A stretch of DNA of 64,000 bases from contig OY723302.1 of assembly GCA_963210315.1 (NCBI GenBank), positions 124,001 to 188,000 on the forward strand, given 5' to 3'. Both the position numbers and the translations under genes were made by a program. The notes below the pieces were generated by a model, which was given only the letters and a program-made list of their open reading frames with translations, was not told where the DNA came from and did no database searches. Source of the DNA: Rhynchopus euleeides. Its lineage: Eukaryota > Euglenozoa > Diplonemea > Diplonemida > Diplonemidae. This document shows positions 33,965 through 45,093 of this stretch, in pieces; the first letter of the stretch is position 1; each line of letters opens with the position of its first letter.

Positions 33965-35050
33965 GGGGGGGGGGGGGGGTGGGTGTCCACATTTTCTGGA
34001 TCAGTCGATTTGTCTCCCGAGAATTTCAGGAATTCTCAGAAATAAAATCTCCCCCGCCCCGCCCCCGCCCCCCCGTAGCCCCGTCGCACCCCCTCCCACA
34101 CCTGCCGCCTGGGAGAGGCAACGTGGCGAAACAAATCAAAAACGGGGGCACACGTGGGGATCTTCGCAATCGGCAAATCCTCGGCAATTTTTCGGCATTT
34201 TTGTCTCCGATAAAATAGGAGGGGAAAACGCGCCGGTTTCGCCACCACAGTATGTAATCCCCGTTTGCCCCCCCCCCCCCCGAAAAAAATCTCATCATCC
34301 GAGACACTCTCCCGTCAACCCGAAACAAGAAATGCGAAGGAGAAGGAGGAGGTGGTGGTGGTGGGGCGAGGGTGCGGACAGGGGAGGGAGCTGATTCGAA
34401 GGCGGCTGACGCAGCTACTACCACAGTAACGCTGTACAGACAACCGCCCGGACCCACAGCTCGCGCGCCCCCTGTCTGATGGGGGATATTTTTTTGCATG
34501 GGGGAGGGGGAAACGAAGGTGTGGGGATAAAACGGGGAATAGGGCTTGCAGTGGTGAAGAAGCATAAATGGGGGCGGCGATGGTGACTGCCAACAGAACA
34601 CGAATCAGACAGACAGGAGGGAAGGGGGGGTGGTAGGGGGCGGTGATGGGGGTGGGGGGAGGCAAAGAAAGCGTGCGCACATGTGTTTGAGGCAAGGTGA
34701 GTGTGAGTGGATATGGGGGAGGGGTTGTACCTGGGCACACGGCGTTGCAGTTTGAGAAGTGTGAGGTGTGCGGTGGTCAGTCCTTTTGATTGGGCGATAC
34801 GGTCCACGCGTTGTGTGTGGTGGGGGGTGGGGGAGGGTGGGAGATAGGGGGTACACGTGAAAACAATTGAACGGTATTTTTTTTCTTGGAGGGGTGACCT
34901 TTTTTGCTCTCAAGACTGCCAGAAGTGCAGAAAAGCGACCCGTGAACCCTTTTTTTTGCAGTAGACTTGCAGTCAGGGCATTTTATAGGGGCGAAATCTA
35001 CGCTCATTTGGGCTTAAATGTGAGGCGTTCCCCGATTTTTTGACGGACCC
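33965..35050. other. Intergenic, G/C homopolymers, no gene seen
   Basis: Begins in the G run that hosts the transposon; a C run at 34267-34280. Open frames are poly-Pro type artefacts of C-rich sequence. Confidence 0.45.
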
Positions 35051-35089
35051 CCCGGCAAGCGAGTCTTGTGGTGAATGGGTCACCTCCGG

Positions 35090-35640
35090 GTTCCTCTCTC
35101 AGGGATCAGTACTCGGGTCCAGCCTCGGGTGCCGGAGGTTAGTCCAAAAAATGGATTTCGGGAGCGATCTGCCGCAGACCGGGCGCGCAAGGACTTGTAT
35201 ACAGTGCAGGCACACGCCACAGGGGGGTCTGGGGGGCGGAGCCCCCCAGCCGCCGGAGGCCACGGTAGTGAACATCTGTTCCTTCCGGGCGTACAGATTC
35301 CGGGCTGTTCCTTGCGTGGGTACCGATTCTGCATGAGCTGGCTGCGTCCCCCTGAGGCTACTGAGGGTGGCCTGCAGTCTATTCCCTGATGTAACCTCAA
35401 AGGGTTTGGGGTACAGGTATACAGCACAGGGGGGTCTGGGGGGCGAAGCCCCCCAGCCGCCGGAGGCCACGGTAGTGAGCATCTGTTCCTCTGGCATACG
35501 ATCCTGCCTCCCGAGGGTGGTCTGTATTCCATTCCCTGATGTCACCCCAAAGGGTTTGGGGTGACTAAAGACAGGCATACGGCACAGGGGGGTCTGGGGG
35601 GCGGAGCCCCCCAGCCGCCGGAGGCCACGGTAGTTTTTTT
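35090..35640. repeat. Dispersed repeat with three GGAGCCCCCCAGCCGCCGG hairpin units
   Basis: The unit GGGGTCTGGGGGGCGGAGCC...CGCCGGAGGCCACGGTAGT occurs at about 35220, 35430 and 35587, separated by related spacers containing CATGAGCTGGCTGCGTCC and CAAAGGGTTTGGGGT. Each unit folds (GGGGGGC pairs with GCCCCCC). The same repeat lies at 44320-44740. Confidence 0.9.
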
Positions 35641-38041
35641 TTTTTTAGTGCGACCTGTGTTGTCAGTTTTTGTTTTGTTTAGTTTTGTTTTGCTTGCTTT
35701 GTTGTGGGGGTTTCCCTCTTCAGCGGGCTCGCTTCAGAGGGCTCAACACAGGCGAGGTTCAGTCCTCTGTGAGGCGCTTATATTGGGGGCCGGTTGGTTG
35801 CCCCCCCGGCCCCCAGTACTTCGGGCCGCGTCAGGCGCTGCGGCGCCACGGCGGGGCTGTCATCCCTCGCAGTTTTCTGTTCTTGGTGGGGGGGGGGGGG
35901 TTCGTTCTATTGATTGTTGGGTTTTTGATTTATGCCAGGAGATGTTGCCTACGGCTTCTGCTCGTTGATCAGCGTGTGTATCGGCGCGTCGCCCACGGTA
36001 GTAAACGTCCGCCCCTTCGCGGCCTGCGTTTTCTCGGGGTTTGACAAAGAAACTGGACAGAAAAACGGTCGGGTAAGTTGCTCGCAGTCTGTGGGCATGA
36101 GTCCACTCTCAGCTGCGGGGCTGCCCAGCCGCCGCCAGTTTTTTCCCCCCCGGATTTTTCCCGGAAATCTTTTTTTTTCCTTAAATGTGAGGAATCGCCT
36201 CAGTTTAGACCCCCTATAATATGCTCTGCTTGCAGTTCATGGGCGCCTGACCCTCCACTGCCAGACACGCCCCCTTGGCGCATCATTCGATTCGGAACAC
36301 CTTTGGTAGACCTTTGAGCTCAGAAACCCCACCCTCTTGACACGGTTTCTCCAGGTCAGCGGGCAGGCAGGGTAGAGACGGCACCTCACCTCACCCTACT
36401 CCGCCCCACACGCACCCCCACCTCCCGGACCACTGCGATAGCCAAAAATATGCCACGGGATACGGGGGGGTGTGGGGGGGTAGATGTATGCTGGCGATTC
36501 GTTCTGAAAAACCCCTGGTGATGGCCATGCCGTCCACACCCCCCACTTCCGGTTGAAGTCTTCTGATTTTGGACGCTCTGAGCGATGGAAACGATCTGTG
36601 AGCCGTGCTCATTGTAGCCCTTTCTTCCCCGGCGGGTGGTGGGGCTGAGTCTGCTTCGACTCGCTGACAGCAGCCACACCCACACCTTGAAGCGGTGCCT
36701 CTGAGCGGTGGCTATTTATCATTTCATTTCACTCCGCAATTTCGCTTCGTCGCTCGTACTAAAAAGGGCGAGAGCGCCAATTGGGGGGGGAGGAAATTGG
36801 GGGGTGGAAATATTGCCAAGGCGCATCCACCCGCTCCCCACCCACTCACCACCCGGGGGCGGAACCGTATTGCCGCCACATTTGGGTAGTGTTTCATGTT
36901 GGTTCGATCAAACAGGGCCTGCCAAACCGCAACAAAAAACCAGTCGCGCTCGTGCGACACCCCATTTTTTCCTTTTTGGGAGCCAGTCAAGACAGAGCGG
37001 ACAGGCGCTATGCACTGTGCCACACTACCCGCTGGCAAGGAGAACGTTGATTTTGCCGCTTTGGCGGCCGAAGGTTGGTGTAAGAGGGGGGAGGGGGGCG
37101 GCCGGCGTTGGCACGCGCGCAGGGGATGGGGTGTGTGTGTGGGGGGGGGGATTGCCAGAAGAGCGTTGCTTTTTTTTCCCGCTTTGTGTGCATATTTTTC
37201 TTCTTGGCAGCACAACGGAGAAGGGGCCCAAAATCAATCAAACACACTCCAGGTGGGATCGCGGCCCACAGGGGATTTCTGTCAGGGTGGTGAGTGGTTG
37301 GGCACGGGCATTGGCACGCCACAACCACAGATTGCAATCGACGTGAGTTAGTGGTGAGTGCCCACCTCAGACAAGAATCAGACGGGGTGTGTGAAGATGG
37401 CGAAGTGGAGGGTGTGGATCACACAGCTCCTTCGATTTTTTTTGTTTGCTGAACTGGCCCCTTCAGCCCACTCCCTCCCTCGTCCCTTCCTCCCTCCTCT
37501 CCCTCCGCCGCTAGGTGCTCTCTACTCTCAGGTGCAGGTAAAACGGCAGCAGGTGAACCAGCCACACCAACACAATAGGCAGGCAGGCGGCAAACACAGA
37601 GTGAAGGCTGCAGCATGCAGGACGCGCCTCTACCCCCACCCACTCACACTCACACAAGCAAAACGAAACGCCAAGAGGAAATTGCCGCACTCCCTCCCCC
37701 TCAAAACATGGGCATCGCACACACTCGGGCCATTTTTGTTTTCCCCTTTTTCGTTGCCGGGTCAGAACAACAACAAAAAGAAAAAAAACGCACCGGGAGA
37801 GGGGGGTTGTGAAATCGAATTTGAAGGGAGCACAAGAATGATCACCCTTCACTCGTTATGCAGGGGAGAGGGGGGTGGGGTGGAGTGGCAGTACAACAGA
37901 AACAGCTCTTGCGATGCGATATCCTCACTGTAAAACCACGCGCGTGGCAATGCCAGCCTCACGACAGACGCAGGGTGGGGAGGGGGTGTGCGAGAGTGGT
38001 GCAGCAAACGCGGGGCCAACCGCGCCCTGCAAGCCGCCCTC
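35640..38041. other. Intergenic downstream of casein kinase 1
   Basis: T-rich then mixed sequence with a G run at 35886-35899. No gene supported. The 3' UTR of the kinase gene must lie at the right edge. Confidence 0.45.
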
Positions 38042-39432
38042 TCATGACTCAACACACAGGTCAGGCGAGGAGTACTGCGACGCACCGTATGTACTCTGCT
38101 GGTACGCCTTCGCCGTCCTGTCAGCGAGGTCGTCTGCAGAAAGGTGTGGCGGGATTTGTGGGGGAAAAACAAAATGGAACACTATCGACACATGTCACTC
38201 AACACGGGGGAATGGGGAGGGGAGAGGTTGTGGTGAAACGCACACACCTCGACCTGTGATGAGGTGAGATGTGGCTCTGCAATTACGGCACTACGCGTGC
38301 CGTAAACTCGAATGACCTGCTTTCTCCGTGTTCCATTTCCTCCTTCATTGCATGAGGCTACAGAAGAATAATCACATCCGAACGATCCGACGCAAACAGT
38401 AAACCTCACCCACCCCCCACCCCATTCATTCCCAGCAATTTGGCGACAGAAAAACAGACCCCCTGCCTCTCGACGTCGAAAGGCCTCTCAAGGCATACCT
38501 GTCAGCTGCTGAGAGAGGCCAGAGGTCTCCCAGTCGAGGGGCTCGTCAGGCCTGTAGAGCGAGAGGAAGAGCGTCTTCAGCGCTTCGTAGTCGGGCCGCC
38601 CAGAGAAGGGCAGCATCTTGGCGTGTGAGAGCAGCTTCGCAAACGCGGAGGGGAGGCCTGCGCACAGCGAGAGGACGGAGGTGGGGTGTTTGTGGTCGCA
38701 GATCATCTTCAGGCGATCCTTCTTCTCCAGCTTGGCGCCGATGCCCTGCCAGGGGAGCTTGCCCTTCAGGAAGTAGATCAGGATGTAGGCGATCGACTCC
38801 AGGTCGTCACGGCGCCCCTGCTCGAGCCCGCGGTGTGTGTTGATCGAGACGTACCGCGCAGTGCCGATGAAAGGCAGGTCAGTTGTGAATGGGATGTGCT
38901 GCGCGTCCTCCGTCATGTAGGTCTTCGACAGACCAAAGTCGATGACATACAGCTTCGCGCGGTTCTCACGCACCCCAATCACAAAGTTGTGCGGCTTGAT
39001 GTCGCGGTGGAGGAAGCCCCTGTTGTGCACGTGCTGGATGCAGTCCATGATCTGGGAGCCCACCCACGCGGTGGTGTTGGTGGAGAAGCTGCCCGCTTCG
39101 CTGCTCTTCAGCAGTGCGTCGAGGGAGGGGCCGAGGAGCTGGAAAACCAGCACGTTTGCCCTGCGGCTTTGGAAGAATTCGTAAACCTCTGGGGTGAAGC
39201 GGCCAGCGAGGCGCTCCAGGACACGGTACTCCTGTTCCACCTTTCCGAGAGTGCGCTCCTCGATCTTCATGCAGACCTGCACGCGGCCCCGTGCGGTCCG
39301 CCCTTCGTAGACATCTGCGAAGGAGCCGCTGCCGACACGCCCGCCGACCTCGTATTTCCCTCCTCCAATGACCTCGCCCGCCCACTCAACGCTCCTCCTC
39401 TTCTTCTTCTTCACAGCCTTCGCCACCACCAT
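38042..39432 (-). CDS. Casein kinase 1 family Ser/Thr protein kinase, two exons
   Basis: Exons 39432-38499 and 38133-38042 join in frame (donor GTATGC, acceptor CTGCAG) to 341 aa. The second exon adds the short polar tail DLADRTAKAYQQSTYGASQY. The kinase core has GSGSFADVYEG (P-loop, about 33-43), the ATP-binding Lys in VCMKIEE, HRDIKPHNFVIG (catalytic loop), DFGLSK, and the CK1 hallmark TARYVSINTHRGLEQGRRDD followed by LES, which replaces the usual APE motif. The length is near the minimal CK1 size. ATG 39432 is chosen because the kinase fold starts about 30 residues on. An excellent pyrimidine-rich acceptor (TTATTTTTCCAG) lies 112 nt upstream, with an in-frame but unlikely extension between. 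Regulation is unknown. Confidence 0.95.
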
Positions 39433-40476
39433 CTTCTTGTTAAGCGAAAGGAGCGTAATCTTGAAGCCCTTTTCAAAATGCAAAAAGATAAAAAAAATAC
39501 CCCTGGGCTCAGAGAACCAAAGGCTCAGCACCCGCGCAAACTCCCTGGAAAAATAAGGAAGCGAAGTGGGAGTGGGTGATGCTGAGGGTCCCTGTCACCA
39601 AGAGGCAGATGCGAATTCCCGTGCGGTACGGGGAGGATAAGAGGGAGGGGTGGGTCAGCGCCTGTGTGCGCTTGGGTGATGTGTGACCTGTGTTGTGTTC
39701 GTGGATGGTGAACAAGACGAATGTGGGGAACAACATGTTCGGTCTGTGAGTGTCGTCGGATCGCCCAAATTGTGCACTTCACGTGTAGGTCGAGCGTATG
39801 CATAGTTGGTGCGCATACTGTGCGAAGCGTTTTCGGCAACACCATAATACGCTCAAAGCCAACGCATGCTTGCTGCGAGCCCAAGCTGGGGAAGGGAGGG
39901 GGGAGGGGGGCGACAACCACTACTGTCCTTTGGATATATTTTTTTCCCGGAACACACAGCAAATTCCTTTGTAATTTCTTCCCCCACCCACCCACCCACC
40001 CCCCTTTCCCTCAGATAAAAAAGAAGGCTCTGCCCCCCCCCCCCCCGCCCCGCCCCTCCACAAAACACATTACACACATCGCATTAAAGTAACTGCACAC
40101 ACACCTCTCCTCCCCATGTAGGTGTGTGGTTGTGTCGGAGAGCCACCATCAACAACACCGCTATAAAAATAACCGCCCCCCCCCCTCCACACAAATTGCC
40201 CCCCCCCATGTGCCCACCCCACCCTACCACACCCACCCCCTCCTACCACCCCATCCCTGTTGCTGCACCAGACACACACACACCACGACCCCCCCTCCCC
40301 CCTGTCACACTGGCCTTTACTGCTGCTTCGCCTTTGTGCCCAACCCCAGCCCAAACCAGACACCCAAGCCACCTCAGAGTATTGTTCTCAAACCCCCACC
40401 ACCACCACCACCACCACCAACCCCACACTTTCCCCCACCTTGCTTGACACGGCGCACGAGTTGGAAGAGATAACTA
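39433..40476. other. Intergenic, C-rich low complexity
   Basis: Holds the 5' flank of the kinase gene, then CCACC-type low-complexity sequence around 40030-40060 and 40170-40440. No gene seen. Confidence 0.45.
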
Positions 40477-40477
40477 G

Positions 40478-40542
40478 CTGTCTGACGCTGGAGGAAGCAA
40501 AGGTCGTAAACAAGGTGGCACCTGCAGCAGGATCATTATATC
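40478..40542 (+). rRNA. Small-subunit rRNA 3'-end fragment (probably a pseudogene)
   Basis: The stretch GGAGGAAGCAAAGGTCGTAA, then ACAAGG and ACCTGCAGCAGGATCATTA matches the conserved 3' end of eukaryotic SSU rRNA (GTCGTAACAAGG...ACCTGC.GAAGGATCATTA). It is shortened between ACAAGG and ACCTGC, and an extra A interrupts GTCGTAA(A)CAAGG. No SSU sequence precedes it, so it is an isolated tail. The GAAGCAAA context is like that of euglenozoan SSU rRNA. Confidence 0.7.
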
Positions 40543-40544
40543 CA

Positions 40545-41540
40545 AATCGGCACCGATCCTCCTCGGAGGCCGGTCTGTCAAATCGGCACTGGCCCTCCCC
40601 GGGGAGGGTAGACAGAACGAGTGATTATGCCTACTAAGGAGCGACCCGATGGGGTAATCCGGAGGACCTCTCATTAATTTCGGGTGACGATTCTTTGGTC
40701 TCAGAGAACTAGTGAAACAAAAATCAACTGGAGACCTCACTAAAGTCGAAACGAGGGCGCCGTGCCTGTTTGCGAGGGGGAGGAGGGGGGGGGGGGGGTG
40801 GGGTGGGGAAAGGGGGGAAGATGAGGGGGGGAAGGGTACAATGCTTTATGCCTGCCAACGAATGAAGCCAGAACGAGAAGTGTTTGTGAAGGGGGGGGGT
40901 GGGGGGAGAGAAAGAGAAGGAGGTAGGCACAGATAGATCGACAGATAGAGAGAGGGGGGGGGATGGGGAGAGGGTGCATTGGGCAACGTGTGTGTATGTG
41001 TACTGAACCCCCTCCCCTCCCTCGAGGAGGGGGGCATCGGGCCACCTTGCCACAAAGAATCCCACCCTACGTGTTACAGCAGAAAGCCCCGCTTGTCTGA
41101 GGTGTGAATGTGTGATGTGTGTGCGTTGGGGGGGGCGGGGGGGGGTGACACATTACTTTGTTGAGTGAGTAAGGCTCCATCGGATATCTGCCCACTGTGT
41201 GTGAGTGTGTACAGTTGAGTTAGTTAGTTAGCACCAGAGCTCACTCAGTGCATAAATAAAAGGCTTGGCGCGCGCGCCGCGCATGCGTGGCGTGTGTGTG
41301 TGTGTGTGCCTTGAAACCAAAGTGTGGTTGTTTGCGTGGCATGCTCGTTGCATGCAGTGTACAATGTGCACGCAAGTCTGCACAATTTGACCCCAAAAAA
41401 AAACTTGCCCCGAGCCTGTCAGGCCCTTTGCCGAGTGGGCCGCCCCACTTCTCTGTGTATGAGTTATTAGCCGGGGGGGAGGGGCAGGGGTGGTGGGGCA
41501 GTGAAGTAGAAAAGTAAGGCACAGGGAGCCGACCAGCCAG
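40545..41540. other. Sequence downstream of the SSU-like tail; no gene seen
   Basis: The first 190 bp could be internal-spacer-like sequence or unrelated. After that come G runs at 40785-40800 and 41130-41145 and GA/GT-rich tracts. Confidence 0.4.
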
Positions 41541-41544
41541 GGCA

Positions 41545-42450
41545 GAGACCCCGATAAGAATCCGACCCCCTGACCCCACCCGACCCCCGACCCCCGACCC
41601 CCTCTTATAAAAGACCCCCCCCCCCCAAATATCCAGGAAAAACCCTGGGGTTTTCCCGAGGAAACGCGGGTTTCTCCCTCTGTTGCATTGTTCGGGCTCC
41701 GTGCGGATCGTAGTGGGGTCACTTTGTTGGTGTAGGTGCCACACAACGCCCCTGAAATGCGGAGGTGGTCATCGAGAATGGGGGTCGGAAACCCGGGGGT
41801 CGGAATCGAGGAGTCGGATATGGGGGTCAGAGGGGGTCGGCCCCCCTCCCGACCCCCCATTGTTCTCGGGGGTCGGAATACGGGGGGTCGGAGGGGTCGG
41901 AAGGGGGTCAGAAAATGGGGGTCTGAAACTTGGGGGTCGGAACTTTTGCACTATTTCTCAGGGGTCGGAAAATGGGGGGTTGCAAACTCGGGGGTCGGAG
42001 TATGAGGGGTCGGCCCCCCTCCCGACCCCCTCCGACCCCCCCACACAGGGTTTGCAAAACCCCGTCCTTTTGAATATTTGGAACTTCTGCGGATCGTAGT
42101 GGGGTCATTTCGTGGATAGAAGTACCAAGCTTCACTCATGAAATGTGGGTCTGGTCCAGGGATAGTCATGGGAGGAGATGCCTGGGAGGCACACACCATG
42201 TCACCCTACTCACCCACCCAGCGGCACCCTCCCCGACCCCCTCCTCGGGTTTTTCAAAAACCCGTTCTTTTGAATGTTTGGAGTTTGTGCGGATCGCAGT
42301 GGGGTCATTTTGGCCATGGGGTGCCTATGAATACCCCTTATTGGTGGTCCCCATTCAGGCAAATTCCTCAAGGCGACCCCCTCGGACCCCCTCCCGACCC
42401 CCGACCCCTGACCCCCCCGACCCCCGACCCCCTCTTATCGGGGTCTATGA
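41545..42450. repeat. GGGGGTCGG minisatellite block with inverted segments
   Basis: Dense GGGGGTCGG units on the plus strand (41765-42010), and the complementary ACCCCCGACCCC form at 41565-41610, 42015-42045 and 42385-42430. Three direct copies of GCGGATCGTAGTGGGGTCA (the third with one change) at about 41702, 42092 and 42289 link the blocks. Confidence 0.9.
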
Positions 42451-44150
42451 GCCAGGGGGGGGGGGGTATATACTGTTGTAAAATGTTGAAAAGGGTTATG
42501 GGGGGGGGGGGGGCACACACGCACACACACACACACACACGCGCGCGCCCTCTCTCTCTCTCCTGCGCTGAAGCAAATAATAAAAGCTTCTGTTTTTTGG
42601 GGGGAGGGTAATGTACAACTGACCCCCCTCTTCACTCAATGCAGGATACACCCGGTGAGAGACACATCGGCCTGTGATATGATGTGTGACACGGTGCTGC
42701 GCCCCCCCACCAAAGGACCGTGCTGTGTAGCAATGCTGCGTGTGGCAAAAAAAACGGAGCCTCGCCAGGCGAAGGGGCTGCTGGCGGGAGGAGCGGGGGG
42801 AGCGAGGGCGGTATATACAACGTGCGGCAGTTCTTCACACCCAAGGAAGCAAAAAAAAACAACAAGCAAAGGTGCTAGCCCCCCCCCCCCCCAACCACCA
42901 CCACCACCACCGCCGCCCGCCACATCTGCTTCCAAAAGGGGGTGTGTATCTGGAAGAGGGGTATCTAACGTCGCAACTATGTGGTCAGCGCGAGAAGGAC
43001 CTCCCCCTGCAGCCCCCTACACCAAGGCCTCCCACTCACAGCCAGTGACCTAACAAAATATGCGCCACGCTGACAGTGTTTGACACAGAGCGTGAAGGCC
43101 TCCGTTGTGCAGGGAGCAGCTGGGGGTGTGGGGGGTGGGGTTGTAGTACATTCACTATGGTAGCCAATCGGTTGCGACAACCGGGGGAGTGGGGGGTGGG
43201 GGGGGCACACACACGCACACACCCACCTCTCAGACCCATCCGCACACCGCTTGAGGGAGCCAAACAAGCAGTCAGCACTCCGTTCTTTGCAAATAGGAAG
43301 CCAACTTGTTGAGAGGGAAAACAGCTCGGTTGTACCGACGTTCTTTGGTGGGTAAACGGGGGTGCATGTGTGCATGAACATGGTGCAGGCTCTCGAATGC
43401 TGCCACAGGTCTTTTCCCCAAACAATTCTGAACGGTGTTTTGGCGTGCTCTTCGCAGCCCTCAAAGAGTATTGCTGGTGTATCATAAACGAGACGTGGTA
43501 CGGCACCCCTGTGCCGCCGACCCTCCTCGATAAACTTGTGACCCCCTATCGCAGCTTGTGTGATTGCCTTCTTTAACAACCTACAGAAGCTACGCCCCCA
43601 CGCGCAGCCGATCTGGTTTTGGCGGTTGCGTCGGCTGGAGCTTCGATGGAGCAGCACTCCAGCGACACCGCCGCCAAGGTGCTCTGGAGATGATCTGAGG
43701 TGTGTGTGGGTGCCACGGGGGAAAATATCACAAGCCCTCCTCCCCCAGGCTCCAGTTTGGTCTTCGATCATGATCAAGAAAACTCAAAATTCAAGCAAAT
43801 GGACAGGGCACGAAAAGGGGGGGGGCGGTGGGGACGGGCAGCAAGAGACACTCATTTAAAGCCGTAGGCTGCAGGCAAGGCAGCTTTTGTGGCATTTCAC
43901 ACGGCCTGATTCAAGGCGGAGCAGAGCATGCCCATCGGTTGGGCATTCAGCCTGCCCTGTATTGGCCATCACCGTATTCTATTCTGTTTCTGAAATTACT
44001 GTTAAGGGCAGCACAACCACAACCTCCAACTGGCTGCGGGCCGCGCGGCCCGGGTTCCTTCGACGAGCAGGGCACGTGAGTCAGGTGTTGGCACGTGAGA
44101 GTATCTGGACTACATCATCTGCCCCAAGGCAATCTGGAGGGGCTGGGGGG
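42451..44150. other. Intergenic, no gene seen
   Basis: G run and CA repeat (42500-42545), C run at 42880-42892. Open frames on both strands lack motifs. Confidence 0.4.
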
Positions 44151-44319
44151 AGGGGCTCCCCAGGCCTGTCGCTAACTTTTCGATTTTGGAGATTTGGTGG
44201 GTTGACGCTCCTGTTTTGGGGGGGGGATCAGGGGGGAAAACACTAGGGGTCAATTTTTCTCGCGCGCGCTTCGCGCGCGCTCGTGTTGTTGCCAAATTTT
44301 CCGATCGGTGGACCACTAG

Positions 44320-44740
44320 GTGGGCACGGTGTGAGGCGCTGGGTTCCTTCCGTGGTTCCTCTCCCGCTCGCGCCGTCGGGTGCCGGAGGAAACCAAAAAA
44401 TGGCTTTCGGGACCATGATTTCGACGCTGCCCCCTGATATGTCACGGCCGTCAAAGCGCAAGGACTTGGTTACTAGACGGGCACGCGAGATGGGGGGTCT
44501 GGGGGGCAGAGCCCCCCAGCCGCCGGAGGCCACGGTAGTGAGCATCTGTTCATTGTGGGCGTACAGATTCTGTGTGAGTTGGCTGCGTCCTCCTGAGGCT
44601 ACTGGAGTGGTTGGATTCCCTGACCCGGTGGGAATCGAATGACTTGAGTACGAGACATACGCCACAGGGGGGTCTGGGGGGCGGAGCCCCCAGCCGCCGG
44701 AGGCCACGGTAGTGAGCATCTGTTCCTGCAAAACCATACT
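44320..44740. repeat. Second copy of the dispersed GGAGCCCCCCAGCCGCC repeat
   Basis: Carries two hairpin units (about 44497 and 44668), a GTGCCGGAGGAAACCAAAAAA-type leader matching 35125-35160, and the spacer GAGTTGGCTGCGTCCTCCTG matching that at 35338. Confidence 0.9.
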
Positions 44741-45010
44741 CTCTTCGACGTCGACCCAGTGAAAGTGGGTTGACGCTTGGTCGACGCTTGGTGAGCGTCG
44801 ACCCAGTGTAACCGGGCCAACGCTAGGTTAGCGTCGACCCAGTGTAATAAATGGGTTGACGCTTGGTCCAGGCTTGAATGGCAACCCAGTTCCACGAGGT
44901 CGACGCTCCAAGCCTCGACCAAGCGTCCACCCAGTCCACTGGGTCGACGCTGGGTCGACGCTTTTTTATGGGGGGGGAAACCCAAAATCACTGGGTCGAC
45001 GGTCGACGCT
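44740..45010. repeat. GCGTCGACCCAGTG repeat cluster in both orientations
   Basis: Units GCGTCGACCCAGTG and TGGGTTGACGCTTGGTC alternate in direct and inverted order about eight times, making many small hairpins around GTCGAC. Confidence 0.9.
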
Positions 45011-45093
45011 TAGCGACATGCCTGGGGGCTCCCGAGGGGGGGGGGGGGGGGCTTTTGGACGACTGACAATTTCCGTTGCCTTCAGAGTGCTTA

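Noticed and set aside
34315..34807. Pro/Thr-rich minus-strand frames
   Set aside because: Products of C-rich low-complexity sequence with overlapping frames on both strands.
44600..44660. Possible tRNA 3' half around GGTGGGAATCGAATG
   Set aside because: No matching anticodon arm or acceptor stem could be built, and the sequence is part of a dispersed repeat.
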